Counted from the first letter of the stretch, positions 47,316 to 54,778 are shown. The stretch is 64,000 bases of DNA from Sphingomonas sp. Ag1 (GCF_000980895.1 NZ_LAZX01000089.1:1-64000); one strand, 5' to 3'. The notes: generated from the sequence alone by a model not told the origin. Made by a program: numbers and translations.

Positions 47316-47621
47316 ATGGAAAACGAGAACCCGACGCCCGATCCCGCCGTCGCGGAGCTTGCTGCCCTCAAGGCACAGCTCGCCGACACCGCCACTACCG
47401 TGCTTGCCGGCGTGCCGGAGCATTTGCGCGGCCTGATCCCCGCCAGCCTGTCGCCCGCCGACCAGCTCGCATGGTTTCACACCGCCAAGGCAACCGGCGT
47501 GTTCGACGGCAAGCCGGTGGTGCCCGCCACTGACAGCGGCAAGCCCGCAATCACGCCGACCACCCCCGACCCCGCTTCGCTGCCCGTCTTCGCGCGGATG
47601 GCGGGTGGCTATCGCAAGTAA
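47316..47621 (+). CDS. Small head-module protein (scaffold candidate)
   Basis: This 101-residue protein follows the portal by 8 bases. The N-terminal part is acidic and helical (MENENPTPDPAVAELAALKA). A middle region SPADQLAWFHTAKATGVFD and a Pro/Thr-rich stretch come before FARMAGGYRK. The position between portal and capsid and the coiled start suggest a short scaffold or capsid-assembly factor. No homologous family is recognised with confidence. Confidence 0.55.
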   Translation: MENENPTPDPAVAELAALKAQLADTATTVLAGVPEHLRGLIPASLSPADQLAWFHTAKATGVFDGKPVVPATDSGKPAITPTTPDPASLPVFARMAGGYRK

Positions 47622-47645
47622 CAGAACAAGAGAGGAAACCTGTAA

Positions 47646-48545
47646 GTGCTGACCATTTCGGAATGGGCGAAGCTGAACCCCGATCGGCTTACGTCCGGCA
47701 TTGTCGAGATTTTCGCGACCGAGAACCCGGTGCTCGCCGCGCTGCCGTTCATCAACATCGCCGGCAACGCCTACACCTATAACCGCGAGCAGTCGCTTCC
47801 CGGCGTGGCGTTCCGTGGCTTCAATGAAGGCTACGTGGAGTCCACCGGCGTCGTGAACCCGCTGACGGAAACGCTGACCATCCTTGGCGGCGACAGCGAC
47901 TTCGACGTTGCGCAGATCGCCATGCAGACCGGCGACAACGACACCCGCGCCATTCACGATGGCATGAAGGCGAAGGCCGCGACCCTGACGTGGCTGCGCA
48001 CTTTTTTCGATGGTGACACGTCCAAGAACCCCAAGGAGTTCGACGGCTTGAACCGCCGCCTCACCGGCGAGCAGGTGCTGACCGCCGGCACCAATGGCGG
48101 CGCGCTTGAGTTCAAGATGCTGGACGAGCTGGTCGACGCTGTGCGCGGCACGCCCTCGCTGTTGCTCATGAACAAGACCATGCGCCGCACCGTCCGCCAG
48201 ATGGCCCGTAGCGTGAACGCGCTCACCATCACCACCGACCAGCTCGGCCGCGAGCTGGAAGGCTATGCCGGCGTGCCGTTCGGGCTGGTCGAGGAAGACG
48301 AGACCGGCGCGGACATTCTGGCGTTCGATGAGACGCAGGGCACCGCGAACGCGACCACCAGCATCTACGCCGTCCGCTTCGGCGCTGACACGCTCCACGG
48401 CATCCAGACGAAGCCGATCGAGGCGCGCGACCTCGGCGAGGTGGACGACAAGCCCGCGCTCCGCACGCGCACCGAATGGTATTCGGGCTTCGTCATCAAG
48501 CACCCGAAGGCCGCTGCCCGCCTCAAGGGCATCAAGGCCGCATAA
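47646..48545 (+). CDS. Major capsid protein (HK97-type fold, predicted)
   Basis: This 299-residue protein starts at a GTG with GAGAGGAAA upstream. The start, LTISEWAKLNPDRLTSGIVE followed by PFINIAGNAYTYNRE and LPGVAFRGFNEGY, is the pattern of a well-known family of phage major capsid proteins with a short N-terminal arm. The C-terminal region (YSGFVIKHPKAAARLKGIKAA) is also typical. It would form the head shell. No separate protease gene is visible, consistent with a capsid that needs no large delta-domain cleavage. Confidence 0.85.
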   Translation: MLTISEWAKLNPDRLTSGIVEIFATENPVLAALPFINIAGNAYTYNREQSLPGVAFRGFNEGYVESTGVVNPLTETLTILGGDSDFDVAQIAMQTGDNDTRAIHDGMKAKAATLTWLRTFFDGDTSKNPKEFDGLNRRLTGEQVLTAGTNGGALEFKMLDELVDAVRGTPSLLLMNKTMRRTVRQMARSVNALTITTDQLGRELEGYAGVPFGLVEEDETGADILAFDETQGTANATTSIYAVRFGADTLHGIQTKPIEARDLGEVDDKPALRTRTEWYSGFVIKHPKAAARLKGIKAA

Positions 48546-48632
48546 GCTCACCCCGGCGGGCGATCGAAGCCACCCACACAATCCGATGCGCTGGAAAGGT
48601 TGCCCGCCGCGCGCATCGGAGTGGGAAGGGAG

Positions 48633-48730
48633 CCGGGTGCCACCACCCGGCGCGGGATAAGTCGGCGAGTGCCCGCGCATGCAAAACCCCGACTGCCAGC
48701 GGCGACCCTTACTCCGGTCGCGCGGCTGGC
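48633..48730 (+). promoter_or_regulatory. Two strong hairpins between capsid and connector genes
   Basis: Hairpin one pairs CCGGGTG (48633-48639) with CACCCGG (48644-48650). Hairpin two pairs GCCAGC and GCGACC (48695-48707) with GGTCGC and GCTGGC (48716-48730). Neither is followed by a U-run. The 206-base gap after the abundant capsid gene has no other content that I can see. mRNA stabilisation or partial termination would fit. Confidence 0.5.
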
Positions 48731-48751
48731 ACCCTCATTCCAAGGTGCCCG

Positions 48752-49072
48752 ATGCTCGCCGACCTACTGCCCCTCATGACCGATACCGTGCGCCAGCTTC
48801 ACGCGGGCAAGCGTGACCTGTTCGGCAAGGTTCAGGAAGGCACCAGCACCGAACACCGCGCGCGTGTGACCTACAGCCCCGGCAAGGCGCTGGGGCAAGC
48901 ATCCCGCGAAGCCATGCCCGATGCCACCGCAACCGTGTGGCTGATCGACCACCCGCACCCCATCGCCATCGGCGACACTTTCGAGCTGCCCGACGCCGCT
49001 GCCCTCAAGGTGGCGCGGCTTGAGCGCCGCAAGCTGCCCGGTGGCGTGCTCCACAAGGTTTATCTGACGTGA
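48752..49072 (+). CDS. Phage head completion/head-tail joining-like protein
   Basis: This 106-residue protein starts at MLADLLPLMTDTVRQLH. The second half is beta-rich (TATVWLIDHPHPIAIGDTFELPD and VARLERRKLPGGVLHKVYLT) and resembles small head-completion or head-tail joining proteins. Its place after the capsid gene supports that role. The frame is open upstream, but the ATG at 48752 is the natural start. Its stop overlaps the next start (GTGA). Confidence 0.6.
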   Translation: MLADLLPLMTDTVRQLHAGKRDLFGKVQEGTSTEHRARVTYSPGKALGQASREAMPDATATVWLIDHPHPIAIGDTFELPDAAALKVARLERRKLPGGVLHKVYLT

Positions 49073-49551
49073 CCGATTCCGTGCCCGCCTGGACGATCCG
49101 TGCCGGCGTGAACTCCTATGCCAGCCTCGCCGATGCGCAAGGCATCGCGGCAACCCGCCTGTTCGCTGCCGCATGGAACGGCGCAACCGAACAGACGCAA
49201 TCGCAAGCCCTCATCACCGCCACGGCGTTGCTGGACCGCATGCGCTGGCAAGGCCGCGCCCTCGCACCGACACAGCCGCTGGCATGGCCGCGCGTGCCCG
49301 ATCGCTGCCCGCACGGCTATCCGCTTGCCGCTGCCACGCCGCCCGCGATCGTGACGGCATGCGTCGAGCTGGCCATCCACCTGCTGACACAGGGCGCGCC
49401 TTCCAGCGCTCCCGTTATGCAGCGGATGCTCGGCGACAGCATGACCATGTATTTTCCGACGATCGCCGATGAGCTGCCGAAGCACGTCCGCCGGCTAATC
49501 GAGCCGCACTTGCTCGCATCGTCCGCCAACGTCGCGGAGGTGGCGCTGTGA
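49069..49551 (+). CDS. DnaT-like/gp6-like phage connector protein
   Basis: This 160-residue protein begins at a GTG overlapping the previous stop. SYASLADAQGIAATRLFAAAW, then ALITATALLDRMRWQGRALA and LAWPRVP, are typical of the DnaT-like phage proteins encoded in head-to-tail connector positions. The C-terminal half is helical. It probably forms part of the neck. The annotation name of the family refers to a predicted DNA-binding resemblance, not a shown function. It overlaps the next gene by 4 bases. Confidence 0.65.
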   Translation: MTDSVPAWTIRAGVNSYASLADAQGIAATRLFAAAWNGATEQTQSQALITATALLDRMRWQGRALAPTQPLAWPRVPDRCPHGYPLAAATPPAIVTACVELAIHLLTQGAPSSAPVMQRMLGDSMTMYFPTIADELPKHVRRLIEPHLLASSANVAEVAL

Positions 49552-50531
49552 TCGACCTAATCGACCAGCTCACCGCGCGGCAGGAAGCGGACCTGAAAGA
49601 GACGATCGACGCGGCGCTTGATGACGCAATCGCGCTGTTCGACGTGCTTGCTGTCGCCGCGCTCATGGCGAACGCCGATGATGAAGGCCCCGAAGCCCGC
49701 GACCACTACGCCGACCAGCTCGCCACGCTCACCAGCACCGACGATCCCGAACAAGGGCAGCTCGCCGACGCGCTGGACGCTGCCAGCGGCCTAGCTGCCC
49801 TCGCATCGTTCTTCGCGGCTGTCGCGGCGCTTGCTGCCGCACAGGCCCGCCACGTCGCGAACACGAACGCTGCCGATGCCGTGACCGCCCGCGACAACGC
49901 GATCCGCTCATTCCGCGCCGCCTACCTACACGAAAGCGCCAAGGCGCTCCGCGACACCGCCGAACGCATGCTTACCGCACGCGGGAGCGCCGACAGCCGC
50001 GCCGCCCAGATCCGCCGCGCTATTGGCCTGTCGGTCGCACAAGCCCGGTCACTCCACGCGATCCGCGAAGCCCTGATCGCCCATGCCGCCGAACCTGCAC
50101 GCGGTGCCGAGTCCATTCTTGTCGCCGCACGGGGCAGCATCACCGCCGCACAGCGCCAGATGCTCGCCAAGGCGATCCGCGTCGGCACCAGCCCGGAGCA
50201 AGCCGAAAAGCTACTGGACCGCCACGCCAAAGCACTCCGGCAAGCTCGCACCAAGGCTGTCGCCGGCAACGCCGCGCACCAGATCGCCGAAACCGCCAAG
50301 CTCACCGGCTGGCAGATCGCACAGCGCTTCGGCGCGCTGCCCGCCGACCAACGCCGCTTTTGGCGCACCGCTCGTGACGAACGGGTGCGGCTCGCGCATG
50401 CACAGGTGCCGGGAATGAACCGGAACGGCGTGCCCCTCAATCAGCCGTTCGCAACGCCGCTTGGGCCATGCTTCACGCCACCGCTGGAAGCCGGATGCCG
50501 GTGCAAGGCAACGCTGGGGCGCGCGGCATGA
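49548..50531 (+). CDS. Phage head morphogenesis protein, Mu gpF/SPP1 gp7-like
   Basis: This 327-residue protein is mainly Ala-rich helix for about 250 residues. The C-terminal domain contains RFWRTARDERVRLAHAQVPG followed by PLNQPFATPLGPC and AGCRCKATLG. The W-T-x-D-x-R-V-R-x-x-H and terminal C-R-C signature identify the Mu gpF-type minor head protein. Such proteins are packaged in few copies and enter with DNA or help assembly. It starts at a GTG inside the previous gene's stop and overlaps the next start (ATGA). Confidence 0.82.
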   Translation: MIDLIDQLTARQEADLKETIDAALDDAIALFDVLAVAALMANADDEGPEARDHYADQLATLTSTDDPEQGQLADALDAASGLAALASFFAAVAALAAAQARHVANTNAADAVTARDNAIRSFRAAYLHESAKALRDTAERMLTARGSADSRAAQIRRAIGLSVAQARSLHAIREALIAHAAEPARGAESILVAARGSITAAQRQMLAKAIRVGTSPEQAEKLLDRHAKALRQARTKAVAGNAAHQIAETAKLTGWQIAQRFGALPADQRRFWRTARDERVRLAHAQVPGMNRNGVPLNQPFATPLGPCFTPPLEAGCRCKATLGRAA

Positions 50532-50971
50532 ACGCCAACGTCATCAGCCCCGAACAGCGGCTATTCGTCGGCGTGATCGTCAACGCTGCACAGGAAGCCG
50601 CTGGCGTGCCCCGCATTGGCGATGAGCGCCGCACCATTAAGGAGTCCGCCCGCGCATGGTTCAGCAACGGTGGTGACGACTTCCGCACCGTATGCGAGCT
50701 GGCAGGGCTGGAAGCCGGCGAGGTGCGTAAGCGGGTGCTCGCCTATGTCGATCGCGTGGAGCACGACCCCGCCGCGCTGGTGAAGGTAAAGCGGACCAAT
50801 ATGCCCCCGCGCCACCGCGACGTGTCGATCCCCGATGTTGCTCGCCATGCCGGCGTGTCGCCGACCACCGTGTCGAACGTCATCCACGATCGCCCGAACG
50901 TCACGCCGGGAACCCGCGTGCGCGTGCTCGCCGCGATCGAAGCCACAGGTTACCGCCACAATGTCCACTGA
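50528..50971 (+). CDS. Phage-type small protein fused to a LacI-like DNA-binding domain
   Basis: This 147-residue protein has two parts. Residues 1-75 carry a prophage-type helical domain with ESARAWFSNGGDDFRTVCEL and AGLEAGEVRKRV. Residues 99-145 are a complete LacI-family helix-turn-helix with hinge (SIPDVARHAGVSPTTVSNVI, then VTPGTRVRVLAAIEATGY). No sugar-binding domain follows. Small terminase subunit, late regulator or immunity repressor are all possible. It is embedded in the head operon with 4-base and 11-base overlaps to its neighbours. Confidence 0.7.
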   Translation: MNANVISPEQRLFVGVIVNAAQEAAGVPRIGDERRTIKESARAWFSNGGDDFRTVCELAGLEAGEVRKRVLAYVDRVEHDPAALVKVKRTNMPPRHRDVSIPDVARHAGVSPTTVSNVIHDRPNVTPGTRVRVLAAIEATGYRHNVH

Positions 50972-51338
50972 GCCAATCGCGTTCGACATGAACATCGCCG
51001 GTCGCAAGATCGACGGGCGCACGATGGAAGCCAAGCGGTTCCGGTCGATCGGGCTTGAACTCGCCGACCAGCTAGGCCGCAACCCGACCCCATCGGAGCG
51101 CCTGTTGCTCATGAACGCTGCCACGCTGGCGATGCTGTGCGAACAGGCAACCGCCGACCTACTGGAAGGCAAGCCGGTCGATCAAGAAAACTACCGCCGC
51201 AACGTGACGCTGCTAGGCGCGAACCTCATCAAGCTGGGGCTGGCGAAAAAGAGCCGCGACGTGTCCAAGCGGGATAGCGCCGGCATGGATGATTTTGGCG
51301 CGGCGCTGATCGAGGTGAACGCGCATCGCCCGACTTGA
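50961..51338 (+). CDS. Small phage protein of the terminase-associated type
   Basis: This 125-residue helical protein has a core LELADQLGRNPTPSERLLLM, then TLAMLCEQATADLLEGKPVD and LGANLIKLGLAKKSRDV. This resembles short proteins found beside terminase genes in alphaproteobacterial prophages (from memory, not a search). The island has no classical small terminase upstream of TerL, so this or the preceding gene could take that role. It overlaps the previous gene by 11 bases and is the last gene of the head module. Confidence 0.55.
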   Translation: MSTEPIAFDMNIAGRKIDGRTMEAKRFRSIGLELADQLGRNPTPSERLLLMNAATLAMLCEQATADLLEGKPVDQENYRRNVTLLGANLIKLGLAKKSRDVSKRDSAGMDDFGAALIEVNAHRPT

Positions 51339-51381
51339 TCGGCTCGCACCGGGCACCTATAAAGGTGATCCCTCGGCGGAA

Positions 51382-51522
51382 GGGACTTTCACAGCGACTT
51401 ATCGGGTTAACACCTTGATAGAGTAGCATGGAGGCAGCTTTTCGGTTTTACACTGTTTAGCTGTCCTTTGGTTGGTGGCTCGCACTTAGGTGCAAGGCAG
51501 CTGAGGGTATGTGAAAGGACCC
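51382..51522 (+). ncRNA. Candidate retron-like structured RNA upstream of the reverse transcriptase
   Basis: CTTTCACA (51386-51393) pairs perfectly with TGTGAAAG (51510-51517), and GGG (51382-51384) extends the stem with CCC (51520-51522). The arms enclose 116 bases and act like the a1/a2 arms of retron RNAs. The base after the left arm is G in the context AGCG, the place of the priming guanosine in retrons. Inside are CAGCT/AGCTG and GCAC-TTAG-GTGC hairpins. The RNA ends 5 bases before the 48-residue ORF. I inferred the folding by eye. Confidence 0.5.
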
Positions 51523-51527
51523 GCGGT

Positions 51528-51674
51528 ATGAAGAAGCGCAATGCAGCTGATTACCTCGGCCTCGGTCTAAAGTGGGGAGCTGACGCGATTAAGTTCGCGT
51601 ATTATGCCTTCAAACTTTGGATCGAGGCCGCCAACTATGCGAAACCTTTACGCAAGCAAGTTCAAGCTGCCTAA
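51528..51674 (+). CDS. 48-residue ORF preceding and overlapping the reverse transcriptase
   Basis: The ORF begins MKKRNAADYLGLGLKWGADA and ends with AANYAKPLRKQVQAA. It is helical and amphipathic (KFAYYAFKLW) with basic ends. GGACC lies upstream, but the ribosome binding site is weak. It overlaps the reverse transcriptase start by 38 bases, which suggests coupled translation. No family is recognised. It could be an accessory subunit of the RT unit, or its first codons could be part of the RNA element only. Confidence 0.5.
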   Translation: MKKRNAADYLGLGLKWGADAIKFAYYAFKLWIEAANYAKPLRKQVQAA

Positions 51675-52407
51675 GGGCACCCAAGTCTTCGTTCCTACCG
51701 ACAACGGCGTTGCGATCGGCAACGATATAGTCAAGCAGGTTGCAAAGCGCTGGCGACCACCGGCGTTCTTCTACCACTTGCAATCGGGTGGTCACGTCGC
51801 CGCTGTCCGAGTTCATCATGCGAAGCCGTGGCTTGCTAGTGTAGACCTGGCCCGGTTCTTCAATCAGGTCACACGGACCCGAGTTCACCGGGCATTGAGG
51901 CGCATTGGCTTCGATCAGGGTGAAGCGTTCACAATGGCAAGCGACAGCACGGTTGAGGAAGACGTGGGATCGCGTCGGTTCTCCCTGCCTTTCGGGTTTG
52001 TTCAATCGCCCTTGCTCGCGTCCGTAGCGATCGAGCAATCTGCCCTTGGTGCCGCTATCCGATCGCTTAGAAAGGTTGGTGTAGAGGTGACGGTGTATGT
52101 CGATGACATCACCGTATCGGCAGACAATGAAGCAGACGTTCGTTCTGCGCTGGACACGTTGCACTCCGGCGCGGACCTAGCGGGCTTTCACTTCAATGAA
52201 GCCAAGCAGCAAGGTCCAGCGCCAGAGATAGAGGGGTTCAACATCGTCTTCGGCAGCCACACAATGCGCGTAAGCGACAAGCGGTTTGCGGAGTTCGAGG
52301 AAGCTGTGCTCACGGGATCGGAGCCACAGGTTGAAGGCGTAATCGGCTATGTGGACTCGGTGAACGCTGGACAGGCGCAAACGCTGGTCAACATGGTTCC
52401 TGTGTAG
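51637..52407 (+). CDS. Compact reverse transcriptase, retron/UG-DRT-like
   Basis: This 256-residue protein is an RNA-directed DNA polymerase with little beyond the catalytic core. It has a start region FKLPKGTQVFVPTDNGVAIG, motif A WLASVDLARFF (Asp70) and motif B SLPFGFVQSPLLAS (117-128, with FGFVQSP in place of QGxxxSP). Motif C is VYVDDITVSA (YVDD 154-157) and motif D is GFHFNEAK (183-190). The retron hallmarks NAxxH and VTG are not present as such; AVRVH and GFNIVFG stand in those places. No maturase or intron ends are seen. A start at 51604 is also possible. Anti-phage function is likely from context. Confidence 0.85.
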   Translation: MRNLYASKFKLPKGTQVFVPTDNGVAIGNDIVKQVAKRWRPPAFFYHLQSGGHVAAVRVHHAKPWLASVDLARFFNQVTRTRVHRALRRIGFDQGEAFTMASDSTVEEDVGSRRFSLPFGFVQSPLLASVAIEQSALGAAIRSLRKVGVEVTVYVDDITVSADNEADVRSALDTLHSGADLAGFHFNEAKQQGPAPEIEGFNIVFGSHTMRVSDKRFAEFEEAVLTGSEPQVEGVIGYVDSVNAGQAQTLVNMVPV

Positions 52408-52568
52408 GCAGCGGAATACAACCACGCCACCTATAGCCCGCCGCTCCACACCGCCCCCGGAGTTCCCGGTGGGCTATCGCTGCACCACGCAAACGCGCTG
52501 CCGGTCGCTGCCGCACCGCAATCCGCCCCACCAGCTCGCACCCATCCTCACCGGGTCCGCCGCACCGT

Positions 52569-52676
52569 CTCAAAAGTTACACCTTCCGAGAGGGGGCAAA
52601 TACCCGTCAGATAGCGCCTCAAAAGATACCATATTGACTTGTGATGCGGTCGCGTTAGTCAAGGGTATCTTTTGAG
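52569..52676. repeat. res-like site of the serine recombinase
   Basis: CTCAAAAGATACC (52618-52630) and GGTATCTTTTGAG (52664-52676) are a perfect 13-bp inverted pair. The homology extends inward through TTGACT and AGTCAA, which flank a 17-base centre. A related direct copy CTCAAAAGTTAC lies at 52569-52580. Three related subsites immediately upstream of a serine recombinase gene are the usual layout of a res site, and the repeats would also let the protein control its own promoter. Confidence 0.6.
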
Positions 52677-52692
52677 ACTCGGAGGCAGGGCA

Positions 52693-53268
52693 ATGAGCCG
52701 CATCGCATACTATCGTGTAAGCACCGGCGACCAGACGATCGACGCACAGCGGCACGCGCTTGGCGGTGGCTTTGATCGCGAGTTCTCCGACGAAGGCGTG
52801 AGCGGTGCCACCGCTGCCGCTGATCGCCCCGGCTTCGGCGCGCTGCTATCCTATGTCCGGGAAGGCGATACACTCTATGTCTATGCGCTGGACCGGCTGG
52901 GGCGCGATGCGCTGGACGTTCAAGCAACCGTGCGGCGCTTGCTCGATCGCGGCGTCACGCTGGATGTGCGCGGGCTGGGGCCGATCGGGCGCGGCGTCGG
53001 TGAGCTGATTGTGGCTGTGCTGGCACAGATGGCAGACATGGAGCGCCAGCGCATCCGGGAACGCTGTGACGCGGGGCGTGATGCAGCGCGGGCAGCGCTG
53101 GCAGCTACAGGCCGCACGCACCGTGGCAAGGTGAGCATGGGGCGCCCGAAGGCGCATGACGCCTCCACCGTGGCAGCATGGCGCAAGGACAATGCTGCCA
53201 CGGTGCGGCAGACGATGGAGCACTTCGGTATCAGCAAGGCTACAGTAGCGCGCTACTGCGCGGCATAG
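52693..53268 (+). CDS. Serine recombinase (resolvase/invertase family)
   Basis: This 191-residue protein has the catalytic Ser10 in IAYYRVSTGDQ, the family segments DRPGFGALLSYVREGDTLYV, ALDRLGRDALD and the long helix GELIVAVLAQMADMERQRIRER. A C-terminal helix-turn-helix follows (TVRQTMEHFGISKATVARY). It would invert or resolve DNA at short sites. The res-like repeats just upstream (52569-52676) are a probable target. GGAGG lies 8 bases before the ATG. Within the island it could resolve multimers or switch a segment. Confidence 0.92.
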   Translation: MSRIAYYRVSTGDQTIDAQRHALGGGFDREFSDEGVSGATAAADRPGFGALLSYVREGDTLYVYALDRLGRDALDVQATVRRLLDRGVTLDVRGLGPIGRGVGELIVAVLAQMADMERQRIRERCDAGRDAARAALAATGRTHRGKVSMGRPKAHDASTVAAWRKDNAATVRQTMEHFGISKATVARYCAA

Positions 53269-53342
53269 GGGCACCCCCTACCTACCCCACCCCCTCCGGG
53301 GGGGGTATCAGCGTCAAGGAATACAAGTCTTTTGAGTTTGAT

Positions 53343-53640
53343 TTATCGGCTGATCGTTTGGCGATTGAGCGCACGAACGCCGATCATATCGTCGGAAACG
53401 GTCCCCGTAGCCTCACACAACGCCGACAGGTGGCGGGCGAGGTAATCAGCCGTTTCGGTGCCGCCGCACACCAGTAAGCCCCGGAGCGCACGCACAGTGC
53501 CCGTTATCATGAGGCTGGCGATCCGATCCACCAACAGCGCGGAAGTCGCGCGGGCCGCGCCCGCGTCGATCCGTTGATGCGCGCCAGCTTGCCACGGCGT
53601 CGCTGCGATCCCGGCGAGCTTCGGGGCGCGGCGTGCTCAT
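53343..53640 (-). pseudogene. Possible frameshifted small gene
   Basis: From the ATG at 53640 the minus strand reads MSTPRP. One frame over, it continues KLAGIAATPWQAGAHQRIDA and further through LLVDRIASLMITGTVRAL to NRQTISR at 53343. Together they would make a protein of about 98 residues, needing removal of one G in the GGGG run near 53623. Opposite-strand reading (KEYKSFEFDLSADRLAIERT up to a stop at 53475) also looks protein-like, so the strand is not certain. The remaining part of 53269-53829 shows nothing I can name. Confidence 0.25.
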
Positions 53641-53829
53641 GGCGTTCGGCGTTGGCTTGTGCCGAATCACACAACATCGAAACCGCGAACGACTCGGCTA
53701 GCGCGAAACCGTGTCAAGGGGCGGACCTCAATTATCGTGTCAAATCGGCCCGCGCCCCCATCGCTTCGGATTTGCTGCGCGCTCCGGGTTAGACCACAAC
53801 TCAGTATCAGATCACGCCGGGAGTAATCC

Positions 53830-54525
53830 GTGCCCGTTCTCAAGATAATGACTGACGCCGACTTCGACAAATACGAGGCCAAAGAAGCGCAGCGGTTTCC
53901 CGGTGCCCTCTACGGCAGTCCAAGCCATATCCGCCTGGATTGGCTTGATGCCTTTGATGCGGCGTTGGCCGCGAAAGATGAGGAGGCCATTCAGCGCTGC
54001 ATCGAACAGCGCCCTTACCTTGCACAGTATATAACCCCGAGCACCGGGCACCACGGCATTTGGCTGTTTCCAAAGCAGCAAATCGCGTTGCACCAGCCGA
54101 ATGGATCGCCCGGAAAGATACCCGACTTTCTCGCAGTTGCTGCGAACTCGGATGGATATACATGGTGGATAATTGAGCTAAAACGCGCCGACGTTCAGTT
54201 TGCAAATATGAAGGCGGACGCTTTCAGCCCAACCGCTAACAAGGCGCTTGTGCAGTGCACGAGCTACCTGAACCAGTTCGATCGCTACGTCGATACAGTT
54301 CGGTCGATGACAGGCGTCAAAGAGATTGTGCGACCAAAGAGCGTGCTGCTGCTGATCGGTGATTCACGGCAGGAAACACCGGGGCAGACGTCAATGCGTG
54401 GAAACGTAAACGAGTCTTTGTCCGACCGTTTGCAAGTCGTCTCATACGATCGGATTAGGCGTCACTTGCAAAGTGACCTGGGCTACCGCCGAAGGAACCG
54501 CGGCTTTGCGGCGGAGGTAACCTGA
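53830..54525 (+). CDS. Shedu-type anti-phage nuclease (DUF4263, SduA-like)
   Basis: This 231-residue protein begins at a GTG with GGGAG upstream. The C-terminal half holds a PD-(D/E)xK nuclease core: IPDF (Asp99), then WWIIELKRA (Glu116, Lys118), then a helix with a conserved Gln, ALVQCTSYLNQFDRY (Gln142), and the strand PKSVLLLIG. This order is the DUF4263/Shedu pattern. Shedu proteins are single-gene defence systems that nick or cut phage DNA. Codons are AT-richer than in the flanking chromosome. Between it and the next gene lies a perfect 10-bp hairpin. Confidence 0.8.
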   Translation: MPVLKIMTDADFDKYEAKEAQRFPGALYGSPSHIRLDWLDAFDAALAAKDEEAIQRCIEQRPYLAQYITPSTGHHGIWLFPKQQIALHQPNGSPGKIPDFLAVAANSDGYTWWIIELKRADVQFANMKADAFSPTANKALVQCTSYLNQFDRYVDTVRSMTGVKEIVRPKSVLLLIGDSRQETPGQTSMRGNVNESLSDRLQVVSYDRIRRHLQSDLGYRRRNRGFAAEVT

Positions 54526-54529
54526 TTGC

Positions 54530-54553
54530 TTCCCGGCCCCGTAGGGCCGGGAA
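54530..54553. terminator. Hairpin between converging genes
   Basis: TTCCCGGCCC (54530-54539) pairs perfectly with GGGCCGGGAA (54544-54553) around CGTA. It sits 4 bases after the Shedu stop and 9 bases from the end of the converging small gene. There is no U-run, so termination may be partial or Rho-assisted. Confidence 0.6.
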
Positions 54554-54562
54554 GGTGCTGCG

Positions 54563-54778
54563 CTAGGCCGCTTGCCGCCCCCGCCGGCGGGCAGCTACCA
54601 TGCGGTGTCGCAATGCCAGTTCGCGGGCTTCCTGCATGATGTGAAGGGGCGGCATCGCCGGCACCGGATCGCCGGGGCGATGGTTCGGATACCATTCGGC
54701 GAAGATCGCATCGCCGATCGCGTTCAGTGCAAGCACGTCCGCCGCTGTGATGGTCGCGGCGTTGTCGGTGTTCCCCAT
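54563..54778 (-). CDS. Small hypothetical island protein
   Basis: This 71-residue protein starts MGNTDNAATITAADVLALNA, and GGGGGAG lies about 11 bases upstream. It continues DAIFAEWYPNHRPGDPVPAMPP and ends in a basic Arg-rich tail (RHRMVAARRRGRQAA). It is the only minus-strand gene on the island besides the uncertain remnant. It is divergent from the HEPN-like gene, with 116 bases between starts, so they could share control. The function is unknown. Confidence 0.45.
   Translation of the reverse strand: MGNTDNAATITAADVLALNAIGDAIFAEWYPNHRPGDPVPAMPPLHIMQEARELALRHRMVAARRRGRQAA

Noticed and set aside
44206..50531. Gene transfer agent cluster
   Set aside because: GTA clusters lack an integrase and att sites and include tail genes; here att repeats and an integrase are present and tail genes are absent.
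51637..52407. Diversity-generating retroelement or group II intron as the source of the reverse transcriptase
   Set aside because: Motif B ends in SP rather than SQ, no template/variable repeat pair was seen nearby, and there is no maturase domain, endonuclease or intron end sequence.
53178..53477. Plus-strand frame ending KEYKSFEFDLSADRL... over 53310-53475
   Set aside because: It shares its beginning with the recombinase gene in another frame and has no start codon of its own, so at most it is a fragment. The opposite strand is equally plausible.
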